DNA from: Planctomycetaceae bacterium
Lineage (GTDB): Bacteria; Planctomycetota; Planctomycetia; Planctomycetales; Planctomycetaceae
DNA: 5,780 bases
Direction of reading: 5' to 3'
NCBI GenBank assembly: GCA_947463775.1
Contig: CANHVD010000406.1
Location: 1-5,780, forward strand
This document shows positions 1 through 5,780 of the stretch, one piece after another. A program made the translations under genes and the position numbers. The notes under the pieces were generated by a model that saw only the letters and a program-made list of their open reading frames with translations, was not told where the DNA came from and made no database searches. Numbering within the stretch: position 1 is the stretch's first letter; each line of letters opens with the position of its first letter.

Positions 1-1349
1 CGAGTCACACCGATGCCGTAGCAGCCCATGATGATCGGGTGAGACACTTCCTTGTCATCCACGAACCTTGCATCCATCGACACGCTGTACTTGGTACCCA
101 GCTTGAAGACGTGCCCGACTTCGATGCCATGAACCATGCTGAGCGTCCCCGCGCACTTGGGGCACGGGTCACCGGACTCGGCATTTCGCAGGTCGAAGGT
201 TTCTGTCAGGTCGAAGTGCGTTCCTGGAATCACTCCCGTCAGGTGCGCGTCCTTGGAATTCGCACCGATGATCGCCGACGTAATCAACGCGACATCGTGA
301 TCGACGATATACGAGCACTGAATGCCAACAGGTCCTGCAAAGCCGACTGGTGCTCCAGTGACTTTCAGGATTGTGGCTTCATCAGCGAGCTCCACGGTCT
401 TTGCTCCGGTGGCACGGCGAATCTTGCCTTCATTGGCCGTATGATCGCCTCGCAACAGAATCGCAACCGGCTTGCCATCAGCCACGTAGATCAACGTCTT
501 GATGAACGAAGTCGCATCTGACTTCAGCATCTTGCTGGCCTGATCAATACTACCCGCGTTCGGAGTATCAACTTTCACAGGAGCAGCCGCGCCTTCGACT
601 TTTGCCGGCAGCTTCGACTTGCGACCAGTCTCTGCACGTTCCTGATTGGCGGCGTAACCGCAGTCAGGGCAGTGAATAACGAAGTCCTCGCCGTTGCTGG
701 CGGGAACCATGAATTCATGGGACGCATCGCCTCCGATCGGACCGCTTTCTGCTTCAACAGGCAGATACTTCAGGCCGCAGCGTTCGAAGATCTTGCAGTA
801 GGCTGCGTACATGGCATCGTAAGCCACGTTGAGCTGTTCAAGTGACGAGCCGAAGCTGTAGGCATCCTTCATCAGGAATTCGCTGGTTCGCAGAACGCCG
901 AAACGAGGTCGCTCTTCGTTGCGAAACTTGGTCTGAATCTGGTACAGCGTGATCGGCAGTTGGCGATAGCTGCCGATGTGTTTAGCCATCAGGTCTGTGA
1001 TGACTTCTTCATGAGTAGGGCCGAGTGCGAAATGCAGCTTGCGGTCACCTCGCTTGGCTTCGAAGTTGAACAGCACATTGCCGAAGGCTTCACGTCGTCC
1101 GGTGCGTTCAAAGATTTCCATCGGCTGCAGAGCAGGCATGAAGAGCTCAATCGCGCCGGCTTTGTCCATTTCCTGACGGACGATTTCTGACACCTTGCGA
1201 ACCGAACGGTATCCCAGCGGCAGATAGGTGTACGATCCGGCCATCAACTGGCGAATCAGCCCGGCTCGCAGCATCAACTGATGGCTTGGCACTTCGGCTT
1301 CGGCAGGAACTTCTTTCATCGTCGGGATAAACGTTTGTGACCAGCGCAT
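1..1349 (-). CDS. proS: Prolyl-tRNA synthetase, bacterial type with editing insertion; C-terminus cut by window edge
   Basis: Cytoplasmic class II aminoacyl-tRNA synthetase that charges tRNA-Pro with proline. Reading the minus strand from the ATG at 1349-1347 gives 449 complete codons with no stop. Visible landmarks are GPTHEEV (His113), motif 2 as FRNEERPRF (Arg143 onward) followed by EFLMKDAYSF, SIGG-type segment read here as GPIGGDASHEF, and motif 3 GCYGIGVTR at the very edge. Between motifs 2 and 3 lies the YbaK-like editing insertion (about residues 235-395), with Lys284 in FIKTLIY aligning with the editing lysine of the E. coli enzyme, and LLRGDHTANE. Cys pairs CPDC (227/230) and CPKC (396/399) flank the insertion where E. 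coli has none. The E. coli enzyme has about 572 residues, so roughly 120 residues, mainly the anticodon-binding domain, are missing off the edge. AAGG at 1360-1357 lies 7 nt before the ATG. It is divergent from the sigma gene. Identification is very secure. Confidence 0.97.
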   Translation of the reverse strand, partial: MRWSQTFIPTMKEVPAEAEVPSHQLMLRAGLIRQLMAGSYTYLPLGYRSVRKVSEIVRQEMDKAGAIELFMPALQPMEIFERTGRREAFGNVLFNFEAKRGDRKLHFALGPTHEEVITDLMAKHIGSYRQLPITLYQIQTKFRNEERPRFGVLRTSEFLMKDAYSFGSSLEQLNVAYDAMYAAYCKIFERCGLKYLPVEAESGPIGGDASHEFMVPASNGEDFVIHCPDCGYAANQERAETGRKSKLPAKVEGAAAPVKVDTPNAGSIDQASKMLKSDATSFIKTLIYVADGKPVAILLRGDHTANEGKIRRATGAKTVELADEATILKVTGAPVGFAGPVGIQCSYIVDHDVALITSAIIGANSKDAHLTGVIPGTHFDLTETFDLRNAESGDPCPKCAGTLSMVHGIEVGHVFKLGTKYSVSMDARFVDDKEVSHPIIMGCYGIGVT

Positions 1350-1398
1350 CGGGGGACCTTGAGCAGATAAAAGACGTTAAGGAGCAATAATCGGCCGG

Positions 1399-1425
1399 AT
1401 TCTAGCAAAGTCCGCCAAACGGCAA
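1399..1425 (-). promoter_or_regulatory. Candidate sigma-70-type promoter for proS
   Basis: Read on the minus strand, TTGCCG (1425-1420) and TAGAAT (1404-1399, 5 of 6 to TATAAT) are separated by 15 nt. This would start transcription near 1391 and give a leader of about 40 nt before the proS ATG. The spacer is short and the -35 match is only 4 of 6, so this is a plausible but unproven assignment. No T-box-like leader fits in so short a leader. Confidence 0.3.
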
Positions 1426-1436
1426 ACATCGTTTCG

Positions 1437-1483
1437 AATTCTCCTGACATAGACAGAAAATCTGACTCGCACCTGTCAGAATT
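1437..1483. repeat. Small inverted repeat upstream of the sigma factor gene
   Basis: AATTC-tcc-TGACA (1437-1449) is complementary to TGTCAGAATT (1474-1483), apart from a 3-nt bulge. The centre also contains the short palindrome CAGA-AAA-TCTG (1454-1464). It lies 37 nt upstream of the sigma factor GTG, where an operator or autoregulatory site might sit. CTGACA at 1444-1449 looks like a -35 box, but no acceptable -10 follows at 16-18 nt. The arms are short enough to occur by chance. The rest of the 1350-1519 intergenic region shows nothing else convincing. Confidence 0.25.
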
Positions 1484-1507
1484 GGACTCAGCCTGTGTTC
1501 TTGGGCC

Positions 1508-1512
1508 GGAGG
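1508..1512 (+). promoter_or_regulatory. Ribosome binding site fixing the GTG start of the sigma gene
   Basis: GGAGG at 1508-1512 lies 7 nt before the GTG at 1520. The frame upstream is closed by TGA at 1463-1465 and offers no ATG, GTG or TTG in between, so the GTG is the only credible start. Confidence 0.8.
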
Positions 1513-1519
1513 AGAGACG

Positions 1520-2128
1520 GTGGACGAGATTCCGGAGACGCGTGACAGCCTGCTGATTCGAGTCGCCGACGCGCGCGATCAGGCGGCGTGGGAGCAGTTT
1601 GCCCGGATTTATCGGCCGGTGGTGTATAACGTGGCTCGAATGCGAGGGTTACAGGATGCGGACGCTCAGGATGTCGCTCAGCAGGTTCTTGTTTCTGTCG
1701 CGAAAGCATTGCCGAACTGGGAACGGCGAAACGAGTCGACTCGCTTTCGGCACTGGCTTTGTCGCCTGGCTCGCAATGCAACCATCAACATGCTGACTCG
1801 ACAACCGAAAGATCGGGCCGCTGGAGGAAACGTAAATCTGGTCGACATTCCGGAACGCTCTGTTGACGTTGATCTGGACTCACAGCTTGACCGCGAATAC
1901 CGGCGACAATTGTTCCGCCAAGCCGCCGAACAAGTGCGTAGCCGAGCTGACTCAATCACGTGGCAGGCCTTTGCCATGACGATGATCGACGGTCTTTCCA
2001 TCATAGAAACGGCAGAACGGCTGCAACGAACTGAGGCCGTGGTCTATGCCGCACGCAGCCGCATCATGAGACGACTGAAAGACGCCGCACAAGCATTGGA
2101 GGATGAACCCGATGAACGCTCATCCTGA
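1520..2128 (+). CDS. ECF-type RNA polymerase sigma factor (planctomycete, kinase-linked)
   Basis: A 202-residue two-domain sigma factor, normal for the ECF class, expected to direct RNA polymerase to a dedicated set of promoters. Region 2 spans about residues 24-95 (WEQFARIYRPVVYNVARMRG, then DADAQDVAQQVLVSVAKAL, then FRHWLCRLARNATINMLTR). A charged linker (96-140) precedes region 4 (about 144-190), with a helix-turn-helix around GLSIIETAERLQRTEAVVYAARSRIMRRL. In region 2.2 the usual DAED-x2-QE pattern reads DAQD-x2-QQ, with two Glu replaced by Gln (positions 50 and 55). The gene begins at GTG behind a strong Shine-Dalgarno and overlaps the kinase gene by 17 bp, so the two are presumably co-transcribed and translationally coupled. 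No separate anti-sigma gene is present; the zinc motif at the kinase N-terminus is the obvious candidate partner. Planctomycete ECF groups encoded beside Ser/Thr kinases are known; which subgroup this belongs to cannot be told by eye. Confidence 0.93.
   Translation: MDEIPETRDSLLIRVADARDQAAWEQFARIYRPVVYNVARMRGLQDADAQDVAQQVLVSVAKALPNWERRNESTRFRHWLCRLARNATINMLTRQPKDRAAGGNVNLVDIPERSVDVDLDSQLDREYRRQLFRQAAEQVRSRADSITWQAFAMTMIDGLSIIETAERLQRTEAVVYAARSRIMRRLKDAAQALEDEPDERSS
2098..2102 (+). promoter_or_regulatory. Ribosome binding site inside the sigma gene that decides the kinase start
   Basis: GGAGG at 2098-2102 touches the first in-frame ATG (2103), leaving no spacing, but stands 9 nt before the second ATG (2112). 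The second ATG is therefore the likely start. The site lies within the last codons of the sigma gene, which fits translational coupling. Confidence 0.7.
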
Positions 2129-3614
2129 AATCTGCAGCCCCGCGGCGATCGAGAGCTATCTGGAAGACCAGCTCGATCCGGAGCAGGAGTCAAGACTGAT
2201 CCAGCACTTGGCAACGTGTGCGGCTTGTCGACAACGACTGCAACTCGCGGCTGCGGAGCCATCGGCATGGAGCGAGGCCGAAGAATTCCTCCGTGATCTA
2301 CCTTGTGACGTAGTGTCGTTTGGCTCTTCAGCAGATAGTCTTCACGACGAACGCGAACCAGGGAACAATCGCAAAGCATCGGCCTCGGCGGAAGTTGCTC
2401 AGGTTCTGGCCATGCTGAACGCCACAGACGATCCTGCGATGCTGGGACGAATCGGAGGATATGAAGTTTCCGGCGTGGTCGGATCTGGTGGCATGGGAAT
2501 TGTGCTCAAAGCGTTCGATCGGCCACTTGATCGCACGGTTGCCATAAAAGTTCTGGCACCTCGACTGGCATCCAGCGGGGCCGCTCGACGCCGGTTCGCT
2601 CGCGAAGCCAAAGCAGCAGCGACTGTGCTGCATCCAAACGTGATCGTCATTCACGGAGTCTCCAACGACGGTGCGTTACCGTTTCTGGTGATGCCTTATC
2701 TGCGAGGCGAATCGTTACAAAGACGGCTCGATCGACAAGGTCCGCTGCCGGCGGAGGAGATCGTCCGGATTGCTCAGCAAGTGGCCTCGGGACTCGCGGC
2801 GGCTCATGGACAGGGCTTGGTGCATCGCGATATCAAGCCCGCGAACATTCTTCTGGAAGATGGCGTCGAGCGAGTCACTCTGACGGACTTCGGGCTGGCT
2901 CGCGCTGTTGATGATGCCAGCATGACTCGCAGCGGAATCATCGCCGGAACGCCACAATACATGTCCCCCGAGCAGGCTCGCGGCGACAACGTGGATGCTC
3001 GCAGCGACCTGTTTAGCCTCGGCAGTGTGATGTACGCCATGTGTACCGGCCGACCTCCGTTTAGAGCAGAATCTAGCTATGGCATTCTGCGTCGCATTAC
3101 AGACACAGAACCGAGACCGATTCGCGAAGTAAATACGAACATTCCGGAATGGCTGGATCTCATCATCCAGAGGTTATTGGCCAAATCTCTGAATGATCGA
3201 ATCCAGACGGCGGAACACATCGCCAATTTGCTTCGGAAATGCCTCGCTCATCTTCAGCAGCCGACAGTCATGGAGTTGCCAGAAGAATGTCGTGTGCCGG
3301 TGCGTCGCCGAACACATTGGCAAACATCTTCTGGACTGTTTCGCGCATTGGCAATGCTCATGGTGAGTTGTCTGGTAATTGGTGGAGCCTATTCCATAAG
3401 TCAATCACTGTCTGAAGATTCAGACCCGGCAACGACCCATGGCTCATCATCACCCAGTTCGATAACAACCAACGAAGAAGATCCATTGCCGCTAGAAGAG
3501 TGGGATTCGATTCAGGCGGACATCGACACGTTTGAAAACGATCTGATTCCGTCCGAAGCTGACACGTTGCAACTCTGGCCTTCGCCATCTCAGTCAGAGC
3601 CCCCTGATCCATGA
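2112..3614 (+). CDS. Transmembrane Hanks-type Ser/Thr protein kinase with N-terminal anti-sigma-like zinc motif
   Basis: 500 residues from the ATG at 2112 (503 from the less likely ATG at 2103). Residues 1-45 contain Cys8 and His32-x3-Cys36-x2-Cys39 (HLATCAACRQRL), the pattern of zinc-binding anti-sigma domains (ZAS/zf-HC2). An Ala/Glu-rich linker leads to a complete kinase domain (about 118-385). It has the glycine loop GSGGMG (124-129), VAIK Lys146, helix C Glu165, the catalytic loop HRDIKPAN (238-245, Asp240), DFG (259-261), and an activation segment with Thr272, Ser274 and Thr280 leading to SPE (Glu287). It is thus an RD kinase expected to be active. One hydrophobic segment (about 411-428, LAMLMVSCLVIGGAY) follows Arg-rich residues, placing the kinase in the cytoplasm and about 70 acidic, Ser/Pro-rich residues outside. 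No WD40, PQQ, PASTA or TPR sensor is seen in the tail. The overlap with the sigma gene suggests it binds or phosphorylates that sigma factor; this is inference. The kinase call is certain, the zinc motif likely. Confidence 0.95.
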   Translation: MNAHPEICSPAAIESYLEDQLDPEQESRLIQHLATCAACRQRLQLAAAEPSAWSEAEEFLRDLPCDVVSFGSSADSLHDEREPGNNRKASASAEVAQVLAMLNATDDPAMLGRIGGYEVSGVVGSGGMGIVLKAFDRPLDRTVAIKVLAPRLASSGAARRRFAREAKAAATVLHPNVIVIHGVSNDGALPFLVMPYLRGESLQRRLDRQGPLPAEEIVRIAQQVASGLAAAHGQGLVHRDIKPANILLEDGVERVTLTDFGLARAVDDASMTRSGIIAGTPQYMSPEQARGDNVDARSDLFSLGSVMYAMCTGRPPFRAESSYGILRRITDTEPRPIREVNTNIPEWLDLIIQRLLAKSLNDRIQTAEHIANLLRKCLAHLQQPTVMELPEECRVPVRRRTHWQTSSGLFRALAMLMVSCLVIGGAYSISQSLSEDSDPATTHGSSSPSSITTNEEDPLPLEEWDSIQADIDTFENDLIPSEADTLQLWPSPSQSEPPDP

Positions 3615-3657
3615 CACGGAGAGCGTTATCGCACTCTCGCCACGGAAGCAGCAAATG

Positions 3658-3783
3658 CAGGGACTCCATATGGTCCACGGATGAACGCAGATGAACACAG
3701 ATAGCGGCAAACACGGCCCCAAAATGCAATCACTTCTAAAATCTCATCTGTGTTCATCCGTGTTCATCTGTGGACACTCCCTG
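3658..3783. repeat. Long imperfect inverted repeat (hairpin) built of ~10-bp GATGAACACA units
   Basis: Arms of 29 nt at 3674-3702 and 3746-3774 match as reverse complements at 26 of 29 positions. In plus-strand RNA two of the three differences become G-U pairs, leaving one A-C mismatch. The loop is 43 nt. Outside the arms CAGGGA (3658-3663) pairs with TCCCTG (3778-3783) after an asymmetric internal loop. Each arm is itself a degenerate direct repeat with period about 10 (GATGAACRCA). A T6 run follows at 3791-3796, 7 nt past the outer stem. It may be a dispersed genomic repeat of the REP/MITE type, a transcript-end structure for the kinase operon, or both. I recall similar text being common between genes in planctomycete genomes, but could not check. 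The rest of 3615-3843 holds no gene that I can support. Confidence 0.7.
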
Positions 3784-3843
3784 ACTCCAGTTTTTTGAAT
3801 CTACCGATCGTTTTCATCCAAAGCACAACTCGGGATACCGCAG

Positions 3844-5780
3844 ATGCCTGATAGCTCAAAATCAATTATCGCGACAATAACTCTCTGCCTGTTGATTGTA
3901 TGCTCGGCCGTGATATCACAAGACACGCCCGAAGTCCCCAATGCGTCCTCAATCAGCAACGCGAAGCCTACGCTTGCCGAACTCATGGCGAGATTCGCGG
4001 AGATAGAAGCTGGTTACTTGCCGTTTCACATTGAGTATCGGGATACCGGCGATGTGGTTGAAGGACCTTACAATGCTGGTCTGCAGGCTCAATCAAAACA
4101 GAGTTTCCAGTACCTGACTCAGCGAGGACATCAAAGCCAGAACGTCTGGATGTGCGAGTCGACGAATGAGAACGAGGGCGTTTCACGGACAGAGCGACTG
4201 CTGTGGCAAGACTCCAAACTCCATCGGAGAGAAACAGCGCCCACGCTATTTATGATTGACTCCGACGAATCTATTGAAAACTTGGTTCGACCGCTTGAAG
4301 GCATTTTCCCACTTCTATTCGGGACGAAGTCACCAATTCGTGTTTCGGAACATTTCGCTGCGGCACCATCTGAGTTCACGTGGGAGTGGCGTGAGGAACT
4401 CGCTCGGGTCATGTGTCACTATCGCCCGAAAAAAGATAAACATATCGCGGTGGAGCTTTGGCTTGATCCTGATTATGGATGGCATCCGGTCTTCATGCGA
4501 AGATATGAGATTCATACCGGCGAGCGATTTCCCGACGAGTGGAAAGCACTGCAGTTCCTTCGACTAGCCGATCAGGTGCGTATTTCGCTCGGCGATTTCA
4601 AGGGCCCCGTCAGAGGCGGCAAGGTGTCGACAGATGAGTTTTCTCCGCCGTTCATTCGCTCACGATTCGAGATTCTGAAATCGGCCTATCAGAATCGAGT
4701 TGCTGCAGCCGCATTTTCACCAGACACACCAATTGGCGGCAGCCCGATTGCGGAACTTGAACCCGTCGGCGGAGAACAGGTTGAAGTGAAAAGCTCTAGC
4801 ATTGCTGAACTCTCACTGCCTGCATTAACACCGGAGGAGATACTCGAGCTTACCGCGGTCACAAATCAACAGTCTGCCACAGGAATGCGACCTGCAGCCG
4901 CAGTGAACACAACATCGACGTTACCCGTCGAAGAGATCCAAGCCAAGGCAGCAATCCTCGAAGCGGAGCGCGCAAAACTGGGAGCGAATTTCCCAAACGA
5001 TCACATCGTAATACGCAGGCTCGATGATCAACTCACCGCGTTTCGTAATCTGCTCTCGGGAGACACCAAGGACGTCATCTCTGTTCTAAATCTCCGACAT
5101 GCAGAAGCAGGAAAGACATCGCGACGACTTCAAGTGCTGTTTCCTGAAATAGCAACTTTGATTGTCGCTGATGAGCAAACCAATTCGCTCCTGCTCCGTT
5201 GTAATGCAGCACGACGTCGAATGATTAAAGACATCGCAATTAGCATGGATGAAAGCGCATCCACATCAGCGGCTTTGCAGGAAATCAAAAGTTACACACT
5301 TAAACGTATATCTGCCGTAGAGGCTCAGCGAATCATTGTGGAACTATTTGAAGATGATGGAACAACGATCTCCGCGAATCAGCAAGGTAACGTCCTGCTT
5401 GCCCGCGGCATACCGACACGATTGGCTGAAATTGAAGCCATCCTGCTTCGCCTCGAAGATCAATCGATTGACGTGGCCACTCACGAGAACCCTATACCCA
5501 AAGCGACCATTAGCGGGACGTTTCCGTCACTGGCGGAACCGAAGCCTATATCCAAGGAACCGGCCGTTTCTATCGCAGAGCATCGTCGTCGTATGATCGA
5601 CCTCGAAAAGCCTGTCGCGCAGCTTGCAGAGAAAGTGCGAGCTGTTGAAACCTCGCTCGGCAAAGATCATCCGGATGCGGTCAAGCAGCGAGCCGAACTT
5701 CGAGTCCTCGTCCAAAAGACTTTCGCCGAGCGGCAGGAAATCCAGCGGTCCGAACTTGCGGAGTTCACTCGCCGGCTTCA
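3844..5780 (+). CDS. Secreted protein with two secretin-N/NolW-like modules and coiled-coil segments; C-terminus beyond window
   Basis: The frame is open from the ATG at 3844 to the edge, 645 codons. A signal peptide is evident: Lys6, a hydrophobic core (residues 8-24, IIATITLCLLIVCSAVI), likely cut after VIS25. Cys20 is preceded by Val, so a lipobox is unlikely. Residues about 40-300 form a domain with many Trp/Tyr and strand-like stretches (for example KHIAVELWLDPDYGWHPV, 199-216), which I cannot name securely; a LolA/LppX-like fold is possible. Residues 360-405 are helical, with LGANFPNDH. Residues about 410-470 (VLNLRHAEAGKTSRRLQVLF, then VADEQTNSLLL) and 480-540 (YTLKRISAVEAQRIIVELF, then SANQQGNVLLARG) resemble the secretin N/NolW short domain. 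Residues 579-645 are a strongly charged helical or coiled-coil segment with LGKDHPDAV. No secretin pore is visible in this part. The ATG has only a weak upstream GGGA. It is on the same strand as the kinase but 229 bp away across a hairpin, so probably a separate transcript. Function is unknown; envelope or periplasmic location is likely. Confidence 0.88.
   Translation, partial: MPDSSKSIIATITLCLLIVCSAVISQDTPEVPNASSISNAKPTLAELMARFAEIEAGYLPFHIEYRDTGDVVEGPYNAGLQAQSKQSFQYLTQRGHQSQNVWMCESTNENEGVSRTERLLWQDSKLHRRETAPTLFMIDSDESIENLVRPLEGIFPLLFGTKSPIRVSEHFAAAPSEFTWEWREELARVMCHYRPKKDKHIAVELWLDPDYGWHPVFMRRYEIHTGERFPDEWKALQFLRLADQVRISLGDFKGPVRGGKVSTDEFSPPFIRSRFEILKSAYQNRVAAAAFSPDTPIGGSPIAELEPVGGEQVEVKSSSIAELSLPALTPEEILELTAVTNQQSATGMRPAAAVNTTSTLPVEEIQAKAAILEAERAKLGANFPNDHIVIRRLDDQLTAFRNLLSGDTKDVISVLNLRHAEAGKTSRRLQVLFPEIATLIVADEQTNSLLLRCNAARRRMIKDIAISMDESASTSAALQEIKSYTLKRISAVEAQRIIVELFEDDGTTISANQQGNVLLARGIPTRLAEIEAILLRLEDQSIDVATHENPIPKATISGTFPSLAEPKPISKEPAVSIAEHRRRMIDLEKPVAQLAEKVRAVETSLGKDHPDAVKQRAELRVLVQKTFAERQEIQRSELAEFTRRL

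Noticed and set aside
39..1190. Open plus-strand frames inside the left part of the window (39-521 and 960-1190).
   Set aside because: They lie opposite the unmistakable minus-strand prolyl-tRNA synthetase, and their translations show no domain-like features.
1444..1475. CTGACA as the -35 box of a sigma-gene promoter.
   Set aside because: No reasonable -10 hexamer occurs 16-18 nt downstream.
3619..3638. Short hairpin GAGAGCG...CTCTC just after the kinase stop as a terminator.
   Set aside because: The stem is only 5-7 bp with a bulge and no T-tract follows; the larger hairpin with T6 downstream is the better candidate.
3358..3729. Minus-strand frame running through the kinase tail and into the repeat.
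   Set aside because: It translates the hairpin repeat and the reverse of the kinase C-terminus; no recognisable protein and no start signal.
3674..3774. Possible CRISPR remnant from the two 29-nt similar arms.
   Set aside because: The arms are inverted, not direct, and each is internally periodic; there are only two units and no cas gene.
3886..3906. Lipoprotein signal at Cys20 of the secreted protein (LLIVC).
   Set aside because: The residue before Cys is Val, which does not fit the lipobox; cleavage by signal peptidase I after VIS25 is more likely.
4256..4567. Open plus-strand frame of about 100 codons within the secreted protein gene, plus several minus-strand frames over the sigma, kinase and secreted genes.
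   Set aside because: All overlap well-supported coding frames, lack ribosome binding sites and read as composition shadows.

Overview
The window most resembles a Planctomycetota chromosome. The reasons are an ECF-type sigma factor overlapping a transmembrane Hanks-type Ser/Thr kinase with a zinc-finger N-terminus, a large secreted protein with a mosaic architecture, and a Shine-Dalgarno/GTG start style at moderate-to-high GC. This assignment rests on gene content and architecture; no search could be run.

Layout: (1) 1-1349, minus strand: the N-terminal ~450 residues of a bacterial-type prolyl-tRNA synthetase (proS), cut by the left window edge just after class II motif 3. (2) 1350-1519: divergent intergenic region with a plausible proS promoter on the minus strand and a small inverted repeat upstream of the sigma gene. 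(3) 1520-2128, plus strand: ECF-like sigma factor starting at GTG behind a strong GGAGG. (4) 2112-3614, plus strand: Ser/Thr kinase overlapping the sigma gene. Its first ~45 residues carry an anti-sigma-type zinc motif (Cys, then His-x3-Cys-x2-Cys), followed by a complete kinase domain, one membrane segment and a short acidic, Ser/Pro-rich tail. (5) 3615-3843: non-coding, dominated by a long imperfect inverted repeat made of ~10-bp units. (6) 3844-5780, plus strand: a secreted protein, open at the right edge. It has an N-terminal domain of uncertain family (possibly LolA-like), two secretin-N/NolW-like modules and two helical segments sharing a short motif.

How they may work together: the sigma factor and kinase are almost certainly one translationally coupled regulatory unit. 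The kinase carries what looks like an anti-sigma zinc domain on its cytoplasmic end, so one polypeptide could both bind the sigma factor and act as a membrane-anchored kinase. This sigma-kinase pairing is known in planctomycetes in general terms, but the mechanism here is inference. The downstream secreted protein lies on the same strand beyond a hairpin and may or may not belong to the regulon. proS is a divergent housekeeping gene with no evident link.
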